From assembly GCA_964471475.1 (NCBI GenBank), contig CAYYFQ010000004.1, positions 51,810-115,809 on the forward strand: DNA of 64,000 nt, in the 5' to 3' direction. Of the stretch, positions 25,823 to 34,421 are shown in pieces. Source of the DNA: JAJNBD01 sp964471475 (GTDB lineage Bacteria; Pseudomonadota; Gammaproteobacteria; CAISUE01). The notes below the pieces were generated by a model that ran no database searches, was not told the origin of the DNA, and saw only the letters and a program-made list of their open reading frames with translations. Each line of letters starts with the position of its first letter. The stretch's first letter is position 1. The position numbers were made by a program, and so were the translations under genes.

Positions 25823-26571
25823 AACGTTTTGCCTTCTTCAAGCCATGCATAGCCTTTGCTTTCGAGCTCAAGCGCTAATGATTTGTTGCCACTTTTGACA
25901 ATTCTTCCATCAGCTAACACATGCACAAAATCAGGGATAATATAATCAAGTAGGCGTTGGTAGTGGGTCACCACGAGGAAAGAGCGTTTTGGATCACGTA
26001 AAGAATTAACACCGTCAGCGACGATTTTTAACGCGTCAATATCAAGGCCAGAATCTGTTTCATCTAAAATTGCTAATGTGGGTTCGAGCACTAACATTTG
26101 CAATAATTCATTACGTTTTTTCTCCCCACCCGAAAAACCTTCATTAACAAAACGATATAAAAAATCTTGGTCTAAGTCGACTTGTTTGATTTTTGTTTTA
26201 ATCAAGTTTAAAAAATCCATTGCATCTTTTTCAGGCTGTCCCAAGTGTTTGAGCTTGGCGTTTAAAGCAGATTTCAGCATATAAATATTGCTAACACCAC
26301 TAATTTCAACAGGATATTGAAAGGCTAAAAATAATCCAGCTAAAGCACGCTCAGTGGGGGAGAGGGCTAATAAATCTTTACCTTGAAATTCGATGCTTCC
26401 TTCGGTGATCGTATATCCTTCTCGCCCGGCAAGAACGTTTCCTAATGTACTTTTTCCGGCGCCGTTAGGGCCCATGATGGCATGCACTTCACCAGGGTTA
26501 ATTGTGAGTGTTAAGCCTTTTAGAATTTTTTTCCCTTCAACTTCTACATGTAAATTTTTAATTGATAACAT
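25819..26571 (-). CDS. sufC: Fe-S cluster assembly ATPase SufC
   Basis: This ABC-type ATPase of 250 residues carries Walker A GPNGAGKSTL, the signature FSGGEKKRNE and Walker B LAILDETDSGLDIDAL. It is the energising subunit of SufBC2D. The start is placed at MLSIKNLHVEV, the canonical SufC N-terminus; an upstream in-frame extension would run into the palindrome between sufB and sufC. The gap to sufB is 61 bases, unlike the overlaps elsewhere in the operon, and holds a 32-base perfect-type palindrome. Confidence 0.95.
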   Translation of the reverse strand: MLSIKNLHVEVEGKKILKGLTLTINPGEVHAIMGPNGAGKSTLGNVLAGREGYTITEGSIEFQGKDLLALSPTERALAGLFLAFQYPVEISGVSNIYMLKSALNAKLKHLGQPEKDAMDFLNLIKTKIKQVDLDQDFLYRFVNEGFSGGEKKRNELLQMLVLEPTLAILDETDSGLDIDALKIVADGVNSLRDPKRSFLVVTHYQRLLDYIIPDFVHVLADGRIVKSGNKSLALELESKGYAWLEEGKTL

Positions 26572-26603
26572 TGATTGACTTTTTAAATTAAACTGATTTT
26601 TTC

Positions 26604-26635
26604 TAGGGCGTGTTGACAATTGTCAATACGCCCTA
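26604..26635. repeat. 32-bp palindrome between sufB and sufC
   Basis: TAGGGCGTGTTGACAA is followed immediately by TTGTCAATACGCCCTA, its complement with one mismatch, giving a near-loopless 16-base stem. The sufB stop codon lies within it. The TAGGGCGTGT end is the same as that of elements at 29542-29720 and 46287-46450 and beside nrdR, so this may be a deletion-reduced copy. In the transcript it could form a hairpin that changes sufC/D/S levels relative to sufB. Confidence 0.75.
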
Positions 26636-28072
26636 ACCCACTGCTCCCTCTAAACTAATTCCTAACAATTTTTGCGCTTCTACTGCAAATTCCATAGGCA
26701 ATTCTCGAAATACTTCTTTGCAAAAGCCATTCACAATTAAATTAATCGCGTCTTCTGTGGATAACCCACGTTGTTGTAAATAAAATAATTGATCTTCTGA
26801 AATTTTTGATGTCGTTGCTTCATGTTCTACTTTAGCGGTGGGATTTTTTACTTCAATATAAGGAAAAGTATGTGCTCCACACTGATCTCCCATGAGTAAA
26901 GAATCACATTGGGTATAATTGCGCGCATGACTTGCTCCAGGATTAATGCGTACCAACCCGCGATAAGTATTTTGTGCGTGGTTGGCTGAGATTCCTTTTG
27001 AAATAATGGTGCTTTTCGTATTTTTGCCGAGATGTACCATTTTAGTTCCAGTATCCGCTTGTTGAAAATTATTAGTGACAGCCACAGAATAAAATTCACC
27101 CACTGAATCGTCGCCTTGCAAAATTACACTAGGATACTTCCAGGTAATAGCGGATCCTGTTTCCACTTGCGTCCAAGAAATTTTAGATTTTACACCTCGG
27201 CACGCTCCACGCTTGGTTACAAAATTATATATGCCGCCTTTCCCTTCTTTATCACCAGGATACCAATTTTGTACCGTTGAATATTTAATTTGTGCATTAT
27301 CTAAGGCAACTAATTCTACGACTGCGGCATGTAATTGATTTTCATCACGCATGGGCGCTGTGCATCCTTCTAAATAGCTAACATACGATCCTTCGTCGGC
27401 AATAATTAACGTACGTTCAAACTGACCGGTTGACATGGCATTAATACGAAAATAAGTCGAGAGCTCCATGGGGCAGCGTACCCCTTTAGGTACATAAACA
27501 AAAGAGCCATCGCTGAAAACGGCTGAATTTAAGGCGGCAAAAAAATTATCACTCATCGGTACGACTGACCCTAAATATTTTTGAATTAATTCTGGGTGAT
27601 GTAAGACTGCTTCTGAAAAAGAACAAAAGATAATACCCATTTCGGCAAGCTTGCTTTTAAAGGTGGTGGCAACCGAGATACTATCAAATACTGCATCGAC
27701 GGCGACACCTGCTAGCATTTCTTGTTCACGCAAAGGGATGCCTAATTTTTCGTAAGTACGTAATAATTCAGGATCCACTTCATCTAAACTTTTCGGTTGC
27801 ACTTTTAGTTTTGGTGCCGAGTAATAAATGATGTCTTGATAATCGATAGGAGGATAGTTAATATTCGCCCAATGATGAGGTTCAAGCATTTTTTGCCAAT
27901 GGTGAAAGGCTTTTAAGCGCCATTCTAGAAGGAATAGGGGCTCATTTTTTTTTGCTGAAATTTGGCGGATTGTCTCTTCGGTTAAGCCGCGCGGGAGGGC
28001 ATCCGATTCAATATCGGTGATAAAACCGTGTTGGTATTCTTTTTGAACTAATTGATTAATGGAGGTATTCAT
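26633..28072 (-). CDS. sufB: Fe-S cluster scaffold protein SufB
   Basis: This 479-residue scaffold subunit carries family signatures: SDNFFAALNSAVFSDGSF, VPKGVRCPMELSTYFRIN, SYLEGCTAPMRDENQLHAA, KRGACRGVKSKISW and MGDQCGAHTFPY near the C-terminus, then EHEATTSKISEDQLFYL. Cysteines CTAP and CGAH correspond to the conserved positions used in cluster and sulfur handling. It starts inside the regulator's stop (ATGA overlap). It is the first structural gene of the suf operon. Confidence 0.96.
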   Translation of the reverse strand: MNTSINQLVQKEYQHGFITDIESDALPRGLTEETIRQISAKKNEPLFLLEWRLKAFHHWQKMLEPHHWANINYPPIDYQDIIYYSAPKLKVQPKSLDEVDPELLRTYEKLGIPLREQEMLAGVAVDAVFDSISVATTFKSKLAEMGIIFCSFSEAVLHHPELIQKYLGSVVPMSDNFFAALNSAVFSDGSFVYVPKGVRCPMELSTYFRINAMSTGQFERTLIIADEGSYVSYLEGCTAPMRDENQLHAAVVELVALDNAQIKYSTVQNWYPGDKEGKGGIYNFVTKRGACRGVKSKISWTQVETGSAITWKYPSVILQGDDSVGEFYSVAVTNNFQQADTGTKMVHLGKNTKSTIISKGISANHAQNTYRGLVRINPGASHARNYTQCDSLLMGDQCGAHTFPYIEVKNPTAKVEHEATTSKISEDQLFYLQQRGLSTEDAINLIVNGFCKEVFRELPMEFAVEAQKLLGISLEGAVG

Positions 28073-28509
28073 TTTGAGTTTAATGCTATTTTAATTTCAG
28101 ATTGAAAATGTGCTTCTATCATATCGGCCAAGCTGATATTGATGAGAGCTTTATAAATAGCGCTATTAATAAGCGTCCAGCCTTGTTTTGTGGAACAACG
28201 TTTCAGCAATTCACAAGGATGCTCTTTATTATGGCAATCGGTTAATGCAATTTGTCCATCAACGACTGCAATAATTTGCGCGACATTAATCGTGCTTGGT
28301 GCTCTGGTTAAGGCATAACCACCTAATGCTCCACGCTGCGAAATTAAAAGCTCACTTTTAGTTAATAATTTTAAAAGCTTACTGACGGTGGGTTGGCTAA
28401 TATGCGTAGATTCTGCAATTTGTTTGGCGTTGTGCGATTCCTTGTGATGCTTGGCAAAATACACCATGATAACGGTGGCATAGTCCGCAAGCTTGCTTAT
28501 TTTTAACAT
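28069..28509 (-). CDS. Rrf2/IscR-type regulator of the SUF operon
   Basis: This 146-residue winged-helix regulator opens with MLKISKLADYATVIMVYFA, followed by a helix-turn-helix (NAKQIAESTHISQPTVSKLL) and the wing RGALGGYALTR. Three cysteines (DCHNKEHPC and KRC, near residues 93-107) sit where IscR ligates its [2Fe-2S] cluster. Proteins of this type heading suf operons act as Fe-S-responsive repressors. It overlaps sufB by four bases. An IscR-type operator lies about 40 bases upstream, so autoregulation is likely. Confidence 0.92.
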   Translation of the reverse strand: MLKISKLADYATVIMVYFAKHHKESHNAKQIAESTHISQPTVSKLLKLLTKSELLISQRGALGGYALTRAPSTINVAQIIAVVDGQIALTDCHNKEHPCELLKRCSTKQGWTLINSAIYKALINISLADMIEAHFQSEIKIALNSK

Positions 28510-28547
28510 ATACCACTATCCACTTGGTTTTATAAGGTTGCCGCTGA

Positions 28548-28572
28548 AAACAGGACCATTTTAGTCCAATAT
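28548..28572 (-). promoter_or_regulatory. IscR-like operator upstream of the suf operon
   Basis: Read on the minus strand, GACTAAAATGGTC matches the core of the type I IscR box (GACT-RWWWY-AGTC) with one mismatch and is preceded by ATA at the expected distance. GGAC/GTCC forms the dyad. A possible -10 (TATAAA, near 28530) lies downstream, placing the box around the -35 region, as expected for repression of the regulator-sufBCDS transcript. Confidence 0.55.
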
Positions 28573-28654
28573 CGGAAGTTGTGCAAGGAAAAATAGGGCA
28601 CAATCAGGCCTGCATATCAAAAATATACGTATCAAAAATATAAAGGGAGACAGG

Positions 28655-29524
28655 TCAAACAGTCCCAAAAGCTAAAATTTTTTTAGTTTCAATAATATCT
28701 TCGCGTTCTTTAAAGCTTACTAATTGGTTAGCAATGCTTTCCGTATGGCCGTCACGTAAAATGGTTTGGAGAGTGGTTTGCATTGCTTTAATGGCAGCGC
28801 GTTGGAGATCGGAAGGGATGATGATCAAGGAGTAGCCCAGTTTTTTTAATAGGTCTTTTGCAACTACCGGGGTTTTTCCACTGTGGAACATGTTGAGTAA
28901 TTTCGGGCCTGGCACTCGTTCAGCGATTTCGGTAATTTGCTCCAGCGTTTGAGGAGCTTCTACAAAAATCATATCGGCGCCAGCAGCTTTATAAGCACAA
29001 GCTCTTTGAATGGCGCTTTCAAAACCTTCTACCCCAATCGCATCGGTACGAGCAATAATCATGAAGTTTGGGTCTTTACGGGCGGCGCACGCCGCCTTGA
29101 CTTTGGTGCACATTTCATCCGTAGGAATTAAGGATTTATCATCTAAATGACCACAGCGTTTAGGAAAGGTTTGATCTTCGATATGCAAAGCAGAAACGCC
29201 AAGTAATTCATAATTTTCGATAGCATATTTTATGTTGACGGCATTCCCAAAACCAGTATCTGCATCCGCAATGAGGGGGAGTTGCCAGTCGATCGCTGTA
29301 GCAATTTCCATAATGGTCTCTGCCATTTGTGTGACGGTGACAATGCCAATATCTGGGCGTCCCATGCTTCGAGCAATAGCCCCTCCGCTAATATAAAGTG
29401 CGGGAAAACCCGCTTGAAGCGTAAGTTTGGCAGAAAGCCCGTCGGAAACTCCGGGAGCAAATAACAATTCGCCTGCATCGATTAATGTTTTAAAGTGTTT
29501 ACGTGTTTCTATACCATACGGCAT
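28655..29524 (-). CDS. prpB: Isocitrate lyase/PEP mutase family enzyme, probably 2-methylisocitrate lyase
   Basis: This TIM-barrel lyase of 289 residues carries LIADADTGFGNAVN (Mg-binding), IEDQTFPKRCGHLDDKSL with the catalytic cysteine of the KKCGH-type loop, IARTDAIGVEGFE and FVEAPQT. The family cleaves 2-methylisocitrate to pyruvate and succinate in the propionate (methylcitrate) cycle; related oxaloacetate decarboxylases are an alternative. No prpC or prpD lies beside it, so the assignment rests on sequence alone. The start MPYGIETRKHF follows GGAGAAACAT. Confidence 0.8.
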   Translation of the reverse strand: MPYGIETRKHFKTLIDAGELLFAPGVSDGLSAKLTLQAGFPALYISGGAIARSMGRPDIGIVTVTQMAETIMEIATAIDWQLPLIADADTGFGNAVNIKYAIENYELLGVSALHIEDQTFPKRCGHLDDKSLIPTDEMCTKVKAACAARKDPNFMIIARTDAIGVEGFESAIQRACAYKAAGADMIFVEAPQTLEQITEIAERVPGPKLLNMFHSGKTPVVAKDLLKKLGYSLIIIPSDLQRAAIKAMQTTLQTILRDGHTESIANQLVSFKEREDIIETKKILAFGTV

Positions 29525-29541
29525 ATGTTTCTCCAGTGTTA

Positions 29542-29720
29542 TAGGGCGTGTATGCAATTCTTACTAGTACATCACCTCTCATTTATTTTGTCTGCCGAGA
29601 TCAGGGACTCTTTTAGAGACCCCCTCCACCAGGCGCTTCGCGCCACTCTCTCTCAGTCACGCTGGGGGAGGGACAAAATGTGTGAATCGTTGTACTAGGG
29701 CGAATCGTAAATACGTCCTA
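29542..29720. repeat. Nested palindromic repeats between prpB and the purine permease
   Basis: The outer ends TAGGGCGTGTATGCAATTC and the complement of TAGGACGTATTTACGATTC enclose a second element (29564-29698) bounded by CTAGTACA and TGTACTAG. The inner element contains TTTTGTCTGCCGAGATCAGG and GGCGCTTCGCGCC, and recurs at 39128-39257. It appears that the CTAGTACA element inserted into a copy of the TAGGGCGTG element. No gene is present. Confidence 0.75.
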
Positions 29721-29727
29721 GAATAAT

Positions 29728-30993
29728 TTATGGAACAGCAGCAAAATAAAAAATAAATACCACAGTAAAAAACAACAGCACGCCATTAATGCGATGCCAT
29801 TGTTTGGTTAATAGTTGAATGAGTGTATAGCTTATAAAACCTAAGGCGATTCCTTTGGTAATTGAAAAACTTAAAGGGATCATAATAATGGTTAATATCG
29901 CAGGAACTCCAATCGTTACATCGTCCCATTGAATATTTTTGATATGCTTAAAAAGTAAGCACGAAACAAATAGCAATGCTGGGGCGGTGGCAAAAGTGGG
30001 AATCAATTGAGTCAAAGGTGAGAAAAATAAGGCAAGTGCAAAAAACAACGCGACAAAAATAGCGGTGAGTCCACTTTTTCCTCCAGCGCTAATACCGGCA
30101 GCGCTTTCAATATATACACAAGTTGTTGATGTGCCAATGAGAGCGGCGGCACTTGTGCTGATGCTTTCTGCTAACAAAGCACGGCCAATTTTTTGGTTGT
30201 GATTATGCACCTTTGGCAATAATTCCGTGAGGCCTAATAGCGTACCTGTAGAATCAAACAAGGTGATCAATAAAAAAGTTAAACTTACCATAAGACCTTG
30301 GTAAGTCATATTAAATTTCAAATGCATCAAAAGAGGGGTGACACTAGGAGGCATCGAGATAACACCCGTAAAATGACTATAACCTAAGAGGCATCCTAAG
30401 ATACTTAGTAATAAAATAGTAATAACGAGAGCGCTATGAATCCGTAAATGATTTAATACCACAATGAGCAATAAACCAGCTAAGCACAAAAATTGTGGCC
30501 AATGAGCTAAAGAGGAGAGTGTAAGGAGAGTATTTTTTTGAGCAATTACAATTCCACTACTTTCTAGGGCCACGAGAGCAATAAATAAGGCAATACCATT
30601 TGCTGTTGCATAAGCAAGATCTTTGGGGATGGAATCAATAAAATATTGCCTAAGACGAGTCAAGGTTAACACCACAAACATGACCCCTGAGAGAAAAACT
30701 GCTCCCAGGCCTTGTTCCCAAGTAAATCCTTGCGTGCCAATCAAAATATAGCTGAAATAAATATTAGTTCCCATCGCCGGCGCAATAGCCACGGGCAAAT
30801 CAGACAAAAATCCTACAAGCAAACATCCCAAAACTCCTACCAAACAAGTCGCAGTGAATACAGCATCATAAGGCATCCCGCTCATTTTTAGAATCGCTGG
30901 GTTTACAAAGATGATATAGCATAGGGTGAGGAAGGTCACAAATCCTGCGCGTAATTCATTTTTCCAATGGGCCAGTTCTGTGGATAGATACAT
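29728..30993 (-). CDS. NCS2 (AzgA-type) purine permease
   Basis: This 421-residue polytopic membrane protein has about 12-13 hydrophobic segments. Signatures of the AzgA/PbuG branch of NCS2 transporters are present: WKNELRAGFVTFLTLCYIIFVNPAI at the N-terminus (quoted in part: RAGFVTFLTLCYIIFVNP), AIAPAMGTNIYFSY, LITLFDSTGTLLGL and GTSTTCVYIESAAGISAGGK. These transport adenine, guanine or hypoxanthine with protons. It stands alone between repeats and an orphan gene. Purine salvage is common in host-restricted bacteria, which fits but does not prove such a lifestyle. Confidence 0.92.
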   Translation of the reverse strand: MYLSTELAHWKNELRAGFVTFLTLCYIIFVNPAILKMSGMPYDAVFTATCLVGVLGCLLVGFLSDLPVAIAPAMGTNIYFSYILIGTQGFTWEQGLGAVFLSGVMFVVLTLTRLRQYFIDSIPKDLAYATANGIALFIALVALESSGIVIAQKNTLLTLSSLAHWPQFLCLAGLLLIVVLNHLRIHSALVITILLLSILGCLLGYSHFTGVISMPPSVTPLLMHLKFNMTYQGLMVSLTFLLITLFDSTGTLLGLTELLPKVHNHNQKIGRALLAESISTSAAALIGTSTTCVYIESAAGISAGGKSGLTAIFVALFFALALFFSPLTQLIPTFATAPALLFVSCLLFKHIKNIQWDDVTIGVPAILTIIMIPLSFSITKGIALGFISYTLIQLLTKQWHRINGVLLFFTVVFIFYFAAVP

Positions 30994-31097
30994 AAACGAG
31001 TGAAATTTTTAAAAGATCATCAATATAAAATAAATTATTGTAGTGGTCAAATTTAGACACACGCTTTAATATTATGGAAAATTTATTAGACCTTTTT

Positions 31098-32270
31098 CTA
31101 GGAGGGGGCTGTGGTTAAAGTTGGTGTTGAGACAGTTGAAAATATTTTTTGAATTTCTTCCTCATCGAGGCCGGCTGTTAAAGCTTTTTCTTTTGCTTTT
31201 TCTAGTATTTCTAAGAGTTCTTGAACGGCGGCACCATGAGTGGGCTTGGTAGGATTCGCAAGCGTGCCAAATGGAGTAAAAAGGCTATTACTATTATGTG
31301 TAAGTATTGAGGGAGTATCCCGCTCACTACCTTCTTGTATAGCCTCCGTCGTGATAGAGCTGGTACTTGAAGCGCTGCTCTCTCCCTCTACAGTAAGACT
31401 AGAGGTAGGGGAGGGGAGGCGAGGAGATAGAGGCTCAAAAACTGGATGCAGTATAATATCTATAACTGGTTTTTGTTGTAGCATGCTTTTTATTTGGTCA
31501 GAGAACTCAGGATAAAAACTCTCCTTATTACTTTTTTGTTGGCGGTCGAAAAAATCATCGATGCGCATATTTTCAAGAGTTTTTTCAGTGAGAGCAGGCT
31601 CTACCACAGAGGTTAAAAGCGCTTTTATAAGAGGAGCCATTAAGAGCAAATTCCAAAAACTTTTTTCTATTTGGGCGGTTAATAGCTCAGAGATTTCTTC
31701 AACATTAGACCTCTTTTGAAACTCTACTTCTGTGGAAAATTTGTGCGTCGGTTCGGTGCTCGAATCCTCATGTACTGGCGTGTACACTCCGGTTATGTGC
31801 TCCGAGCCTCCTTCAACTTTTCTCACCGCAGCGAGTTTCGAAAGAGGTCTATTAATATACTTGCGGGAAGTAGTATGAATTGTATCTTTATATTCTGACA
31901 GAGTTTGATCTAAAATTTTTTTAAAATCCTCCCAGTGAGTGGTTTCTTTCCCTATTCCCCACACATCAACAAGTAAAATAATATAACGATCTAACGTCCA
32001 GATAGTTGGTGTGTGTTCACCAAAGGGAGAGTGAGTGGGATCTTTGAGTTTTTGATAGCTAGCATACAACTGCTTAATTGCAACTACCATTTCTACAATA
32101 TTGAGATTAATGGGATGATGAGGGGAGATGTTAAGGATTTTTTTAATTGTATTATCTGAGAGGGTAGGAGAGTGTCGTTTTTCAGTATCTATGTAGCGCG
32201 TTATTTTTTCAAAAATACGAATAAACATCGCCCGATAATCAGGTAATGACATCAGTGGAACAAATGGCAT
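31098..32270 (-). CDS. Orphan protein (390 residues), effector candidate
   Basis: No known domain is recognised. The N-terminal half is helical (DYRAMFIRIFEKITRYIDT). The central part has helices with KSFWNLLLMAPLIKALL, a hydrophobic stretch that could be a buried helix. The C-terminal third is serine/threonine-rich low complexity (SPTSSLTVEGESSASSTSS), ending with a short acidic helix (LEEILEKAKEKAL-like, then GLDEEEIQKIF) and TLTTAPS. A disordered, polar C-terminus with glutamate residues is common in type IV secretion substrates; this is inference only. It is separated from birA by about 90 bases of AT-rich sequence. Confidence 0.7.
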   Translation of the reverse strand: MPFVPLMSLPDYRAMFIRIFEKITRYIDTEKRHSPTLSDNTIKKILNISPHHPINLNIVEMVVAIKQLYASYQKLKDPTHSPFGEHTPTIWTLDRYIILLVDVWGIGKETTHWEDFKKILDQTLSEYKDTIHTTSRKYINRPLSKLAAVRKVEGGSEHITGVYTPVHEDSSTEPTHKFSTEVEFQKRSNVEEISELLTAQIEKSFWNLLLMAPLIKALLTSVVEPALTEKTLENMRIDDFFDRQQKSNKESFYPEFSDQIKSMLQQKPVIDIILHPVFEPLSPRLPSPTSSLTVEGESSASSTSSITTEAIQEGSERDTPSILTHNSNSLFTPFGTLANPTKPTHGAAVQELLEILEKAKEKALTAGLDEEEIQKIFSTVSTPTLTTAPS

Positions 32271-32363
32271 AAACCCTCCAAAAAATTATTAAAATAGATT
32301 GGGTTAGAAAAATTATTACATAAGATAAGTCTAGTAGGTTTTAAAATAAATTTCAATAGAAAT

Positions 32364-33161
32364 TTATTTTTTAAGTATGGAAGCATTTCCGGATGAAAAA
32401 ATTTGTTCTTCTCCATTCGCAAGCTTAACACGCAAAAAACCTTGTTCCGTAACTCCCATGACTTGACCGTGAAGGGTTTCATTGCCTGCTCGCAAGGAAA
32501 TAGTGTTATGCAACAACGCATCTCTTTGCTCCCATTCATTAAAAAAAGAGGGAAACCCATATTGTTGAAATTGCTGAATAACCTCTAAGAGATCATTAAT
32601 AATTTGGGCACACAATTTATTACGATCATAGAATTGATTGTTGATGGCTTGTAAGGATGTCCAGGGTTGAGTGATGAGTGGGTAATTATTGGTTTCTATG
32701 TTCACATTTAAACCTATCCCAATGATTACCGAACAAAGCTTAGGCGTGTTGGCTTGAATTTCAATTAAGCTGCCTGCTAATTTTTTTTGATCTATCATCA
32801 CATCATTTGGCCATTTGATTAACAAAGGCTTTTTGAATTGGCATGTTTTTTCAAGAGAGCGGCAGAGGGCGAGTCCCACAATTAAGCTTAAACCTGAAAG
32901 TGCATTGAGATTTTGGTAAAAAGAGTAAAGGAGCGAGAGATAAATATTTTTACCAAATGGAGAATGCCAGTGTCGCTGAAATTGACCTCGACCGTGTGTT
33001 TGAGCTTCTGAAATGCAGAGACGAGGGGCGCTGCTTGAAGCAACGGTTTTTAAATAATCATTCGTGGAATTAATTTCTTCAAAAAGTTCTAAGAAAATAG
33101 TTTTATCGTGCAATTGAGAGCAAATGTTTTTCTTATCAAGTAAAATGCAAGGGTCGGCCAT
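32364..33161 (-). CDS. birA: Biotin--[acetyl-CoA-carboxylase] ligase, catalytic domain only
   Basis: This 265-residue biotin protein ligase carries EEINSTNDYLK, the biotinyl-AMP loop GRGQFQRHWHSPFGKNIYLS, KWPNDVMIDQKKLAGSLIE and a C-terminal SH3-like part (GNETLHGQVMGVTEQGFL). The N-terminal DNA-binding winged helix of E. coli BirA is absent, so it should biotinylate but not repress. The start is MADPCILLDKK after GGGGAC; an in-frame upstream ATG would overlap the small membrane-peptide gene. It is the last gene of the dlt-like operon, one base after that peptide's stop. Confidence 0.92.
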   Translation of the reverse strand: MADPCILLDKKNICSQLHDKTIFLELFEEINSTNDYLKTVASSSAPRLCISEAQTHGRGQFQRHWHSPFGKNIYLSLLYSFYQNLNALSGLSLIVGLALCRSLEKTCQFKKPLLIKWPNDVMIDQKKLAGSLIEIQANTPKLCSVIIGIGLNVNIETNNYPLITQPWTSLQAINNQFYDRNKLCAQIINDLLEVIQQFQQYGFPSFFNEWEQRDALLHNTISLRAGNETLHGQVMGVTEQGFLRVKLANGEEQIFSSGNASILKK

Positions 33162-33162
33162 T

Positions 33163-33309
33163 TTAATGTCCCCAATAAATGAAGCGAACATTGGGGATGT
33201 TATAAAGTACAATAATCCCTAAAATGAGAGCCGTGTACCAAAAGTAGAGAAATATAGAAGCTAACCATGGGGGCATTAATTTGATTAAGCGTTGATAAGT
33301 TTTTGTCAT
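33163..33309 (-). CDS. DltX-like membrane micropeptide (48 residues)
   Basis: The peptide has a basic N-terminus (MTKTYQRLIKLMPPW), a single transmembrane helix (ASIFLYFWYTALILGIIVLY) and a short C-terminal tail ending RFIYWGH. The start ATG overlaps the MBOAT stop (TCATGA) and the stop lies one base before birA. DltX of Gram-positive dlt operons is also a peptide of about 50 residues with one membrane helix and a conserved C-terminal F-I-Y-type motif, which works with the MBOAT DltB. Position, topology and the FIY motif agree. The assignment is by architecture, not by a search. An in-frame longer reading (68 residues) would sit mostly inside the MBOAT gene. Confidence 0.7.
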   Translation of the reverse strand: MTKTYQRLIKLMPPWLASIFLYFWYTALILGIIVLYNIPNVRFIYWGH

Positions 33310-34421
33310 GAAAATTTCCATAATTGCGTTACTAATAAAATAATGATGGGTTTTGCCGAAAACAACCATCCGAAAGTTGCTACTCTTGTAATTGCATGCT
33401 GGAGTGGGAGTGGTAATTTATGAAGTTGCAAAAAATCTCTACGCTGATACACACGACATAAAATAATGCCCAAAGCTTGGTAGGATGCCCAAAATAAATA
33501 AAAAACTGACAATTGATGCCATAGTCCGATGCCGATCATTGCGCAAATTACACTGAATGAGGCGGTTCTGGAATAGGCGAGCATCGGTAAATAAATGTAA
33601 TCTTTACACCATTGCGATAAAGTGATATGCCAGCGTTGCCAAAATTCTATGAGATTCTTGGCAAGATAAGGGCGATTAAAATTTTCCTCAATTGTAAATC
33701 CCCATATTTTTGAAAATCCTAATGCTATATCTGTGTACCCGCTAAATACGGCATAGAGTACACACCAGCTATTGGCGGAGAAGACAAGCTGGGAGAAAAA
33801 AGATTGCGTAAGATACCTGTGTAGCCATAAAGTTACTTGGAGATTTAAAAAATAATTGCCGATAATAATAACCTTGGCATAACCGTATAAAATTCTTTCT
33901 AAGCTTTGAAATAAATGTTCATAACTAAAGCATCGGCGCTGGCAGGCGCGGATAAAATGAAGATAGCGGTTGATTGGCCCATTGACTATGACCGGTAAAA
34001 AAAAGATATAGTGAATATAATTTATTAAAGATACTTCATGGATTTTTCCTTTATAACACTCTACCAATACATGAATATGACGACACGTATAATAAGCAAT
34101 TCCAAGGAAAAGAATAGAAGTGGGAATAATATCTGTGCGTAAAGGTTGAGTGAAATATTGGTTAAGTAAAAAAACAAGGCTTATGATTAAAATCAGTAAA
34201 CCTGTTTTTGTTTTTTTATAGCGCAAGCTTAAACCTACTAATAACGTGCTCATGCTTAACCATGCACAAGAAAGAGGCGATAACAATAACAAAAATATAA
34301 AAGTAGCTATGGAAACCATACTAAGTTGCCATTTATTAGGCATTAAAAAATAAAATACCGTGGTTATGCAAAGTGCGAAAAAAAAACTGATAGATAAATA
34401 ATCAGGGCTTAAAAGAGACAT
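33306..34421 (-). CDS. MBOAT-family membrane O-acyltransferase (DltB-like)
   Basis: This 371-residue multi-span protein shows the MBOAT/DltB hallmark FWQRWHITLSQWCKDYIY near residues 255-272 and the catalytic-histidine motif GLWHQ near residue 302. In DltB and AlgI, this histidine lies in a funnel through the membrane where acyl groups pass from a cytoplasmic carrier to an extracytoplasmic acceptor. The protein begins directly with hydrophobic segments. It overlaps the SGNH gene by 20 bases and the micropeptide by four. The acyl group and acceptor are unknown, since the canonical acceptor (teichoic acid) should be absent in a Gram-negative cell. Confidence 0.88.
   Translation of the reverse strand: MSLLSPDYLSISFFFALCITTVFYFLMPNKWQLSMVSIATFIFLLLLSPLSCAWLSMSTLLVGLSLRYKKTKTGLLILIISLVFLLNQYFTQPLRTDIIPTSILFLGIAYYTCRHIHVLVECYKGKIHEVSLINYIHYIFFLPVIVNGPINRYLHFIRACQRRCFSYEHLFQSLERILYGYAKVIIIGNYFLNLQVTLWLHRYLTQSFFSQLVFSANSWCVLYAVFSGYTDIALGFSKIWGFTIEENFNRPYLAKNLIEFWQRWHITLSQWCKDYIYLPMLAYSRTASFSVICAMIGIGLWHQLSVFYLFWASYQALGIILCRVYQRRDFLQLHKLPLPLQHAITRVATFGWLFSAKPIIILLVTQLWKFS

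Noticed and set aside
29495..29698. Plus-strand reading frame of 67 residues
   Set aside because: It runs through the nested palindromic repeats and has no ribosome site or homology known to me.
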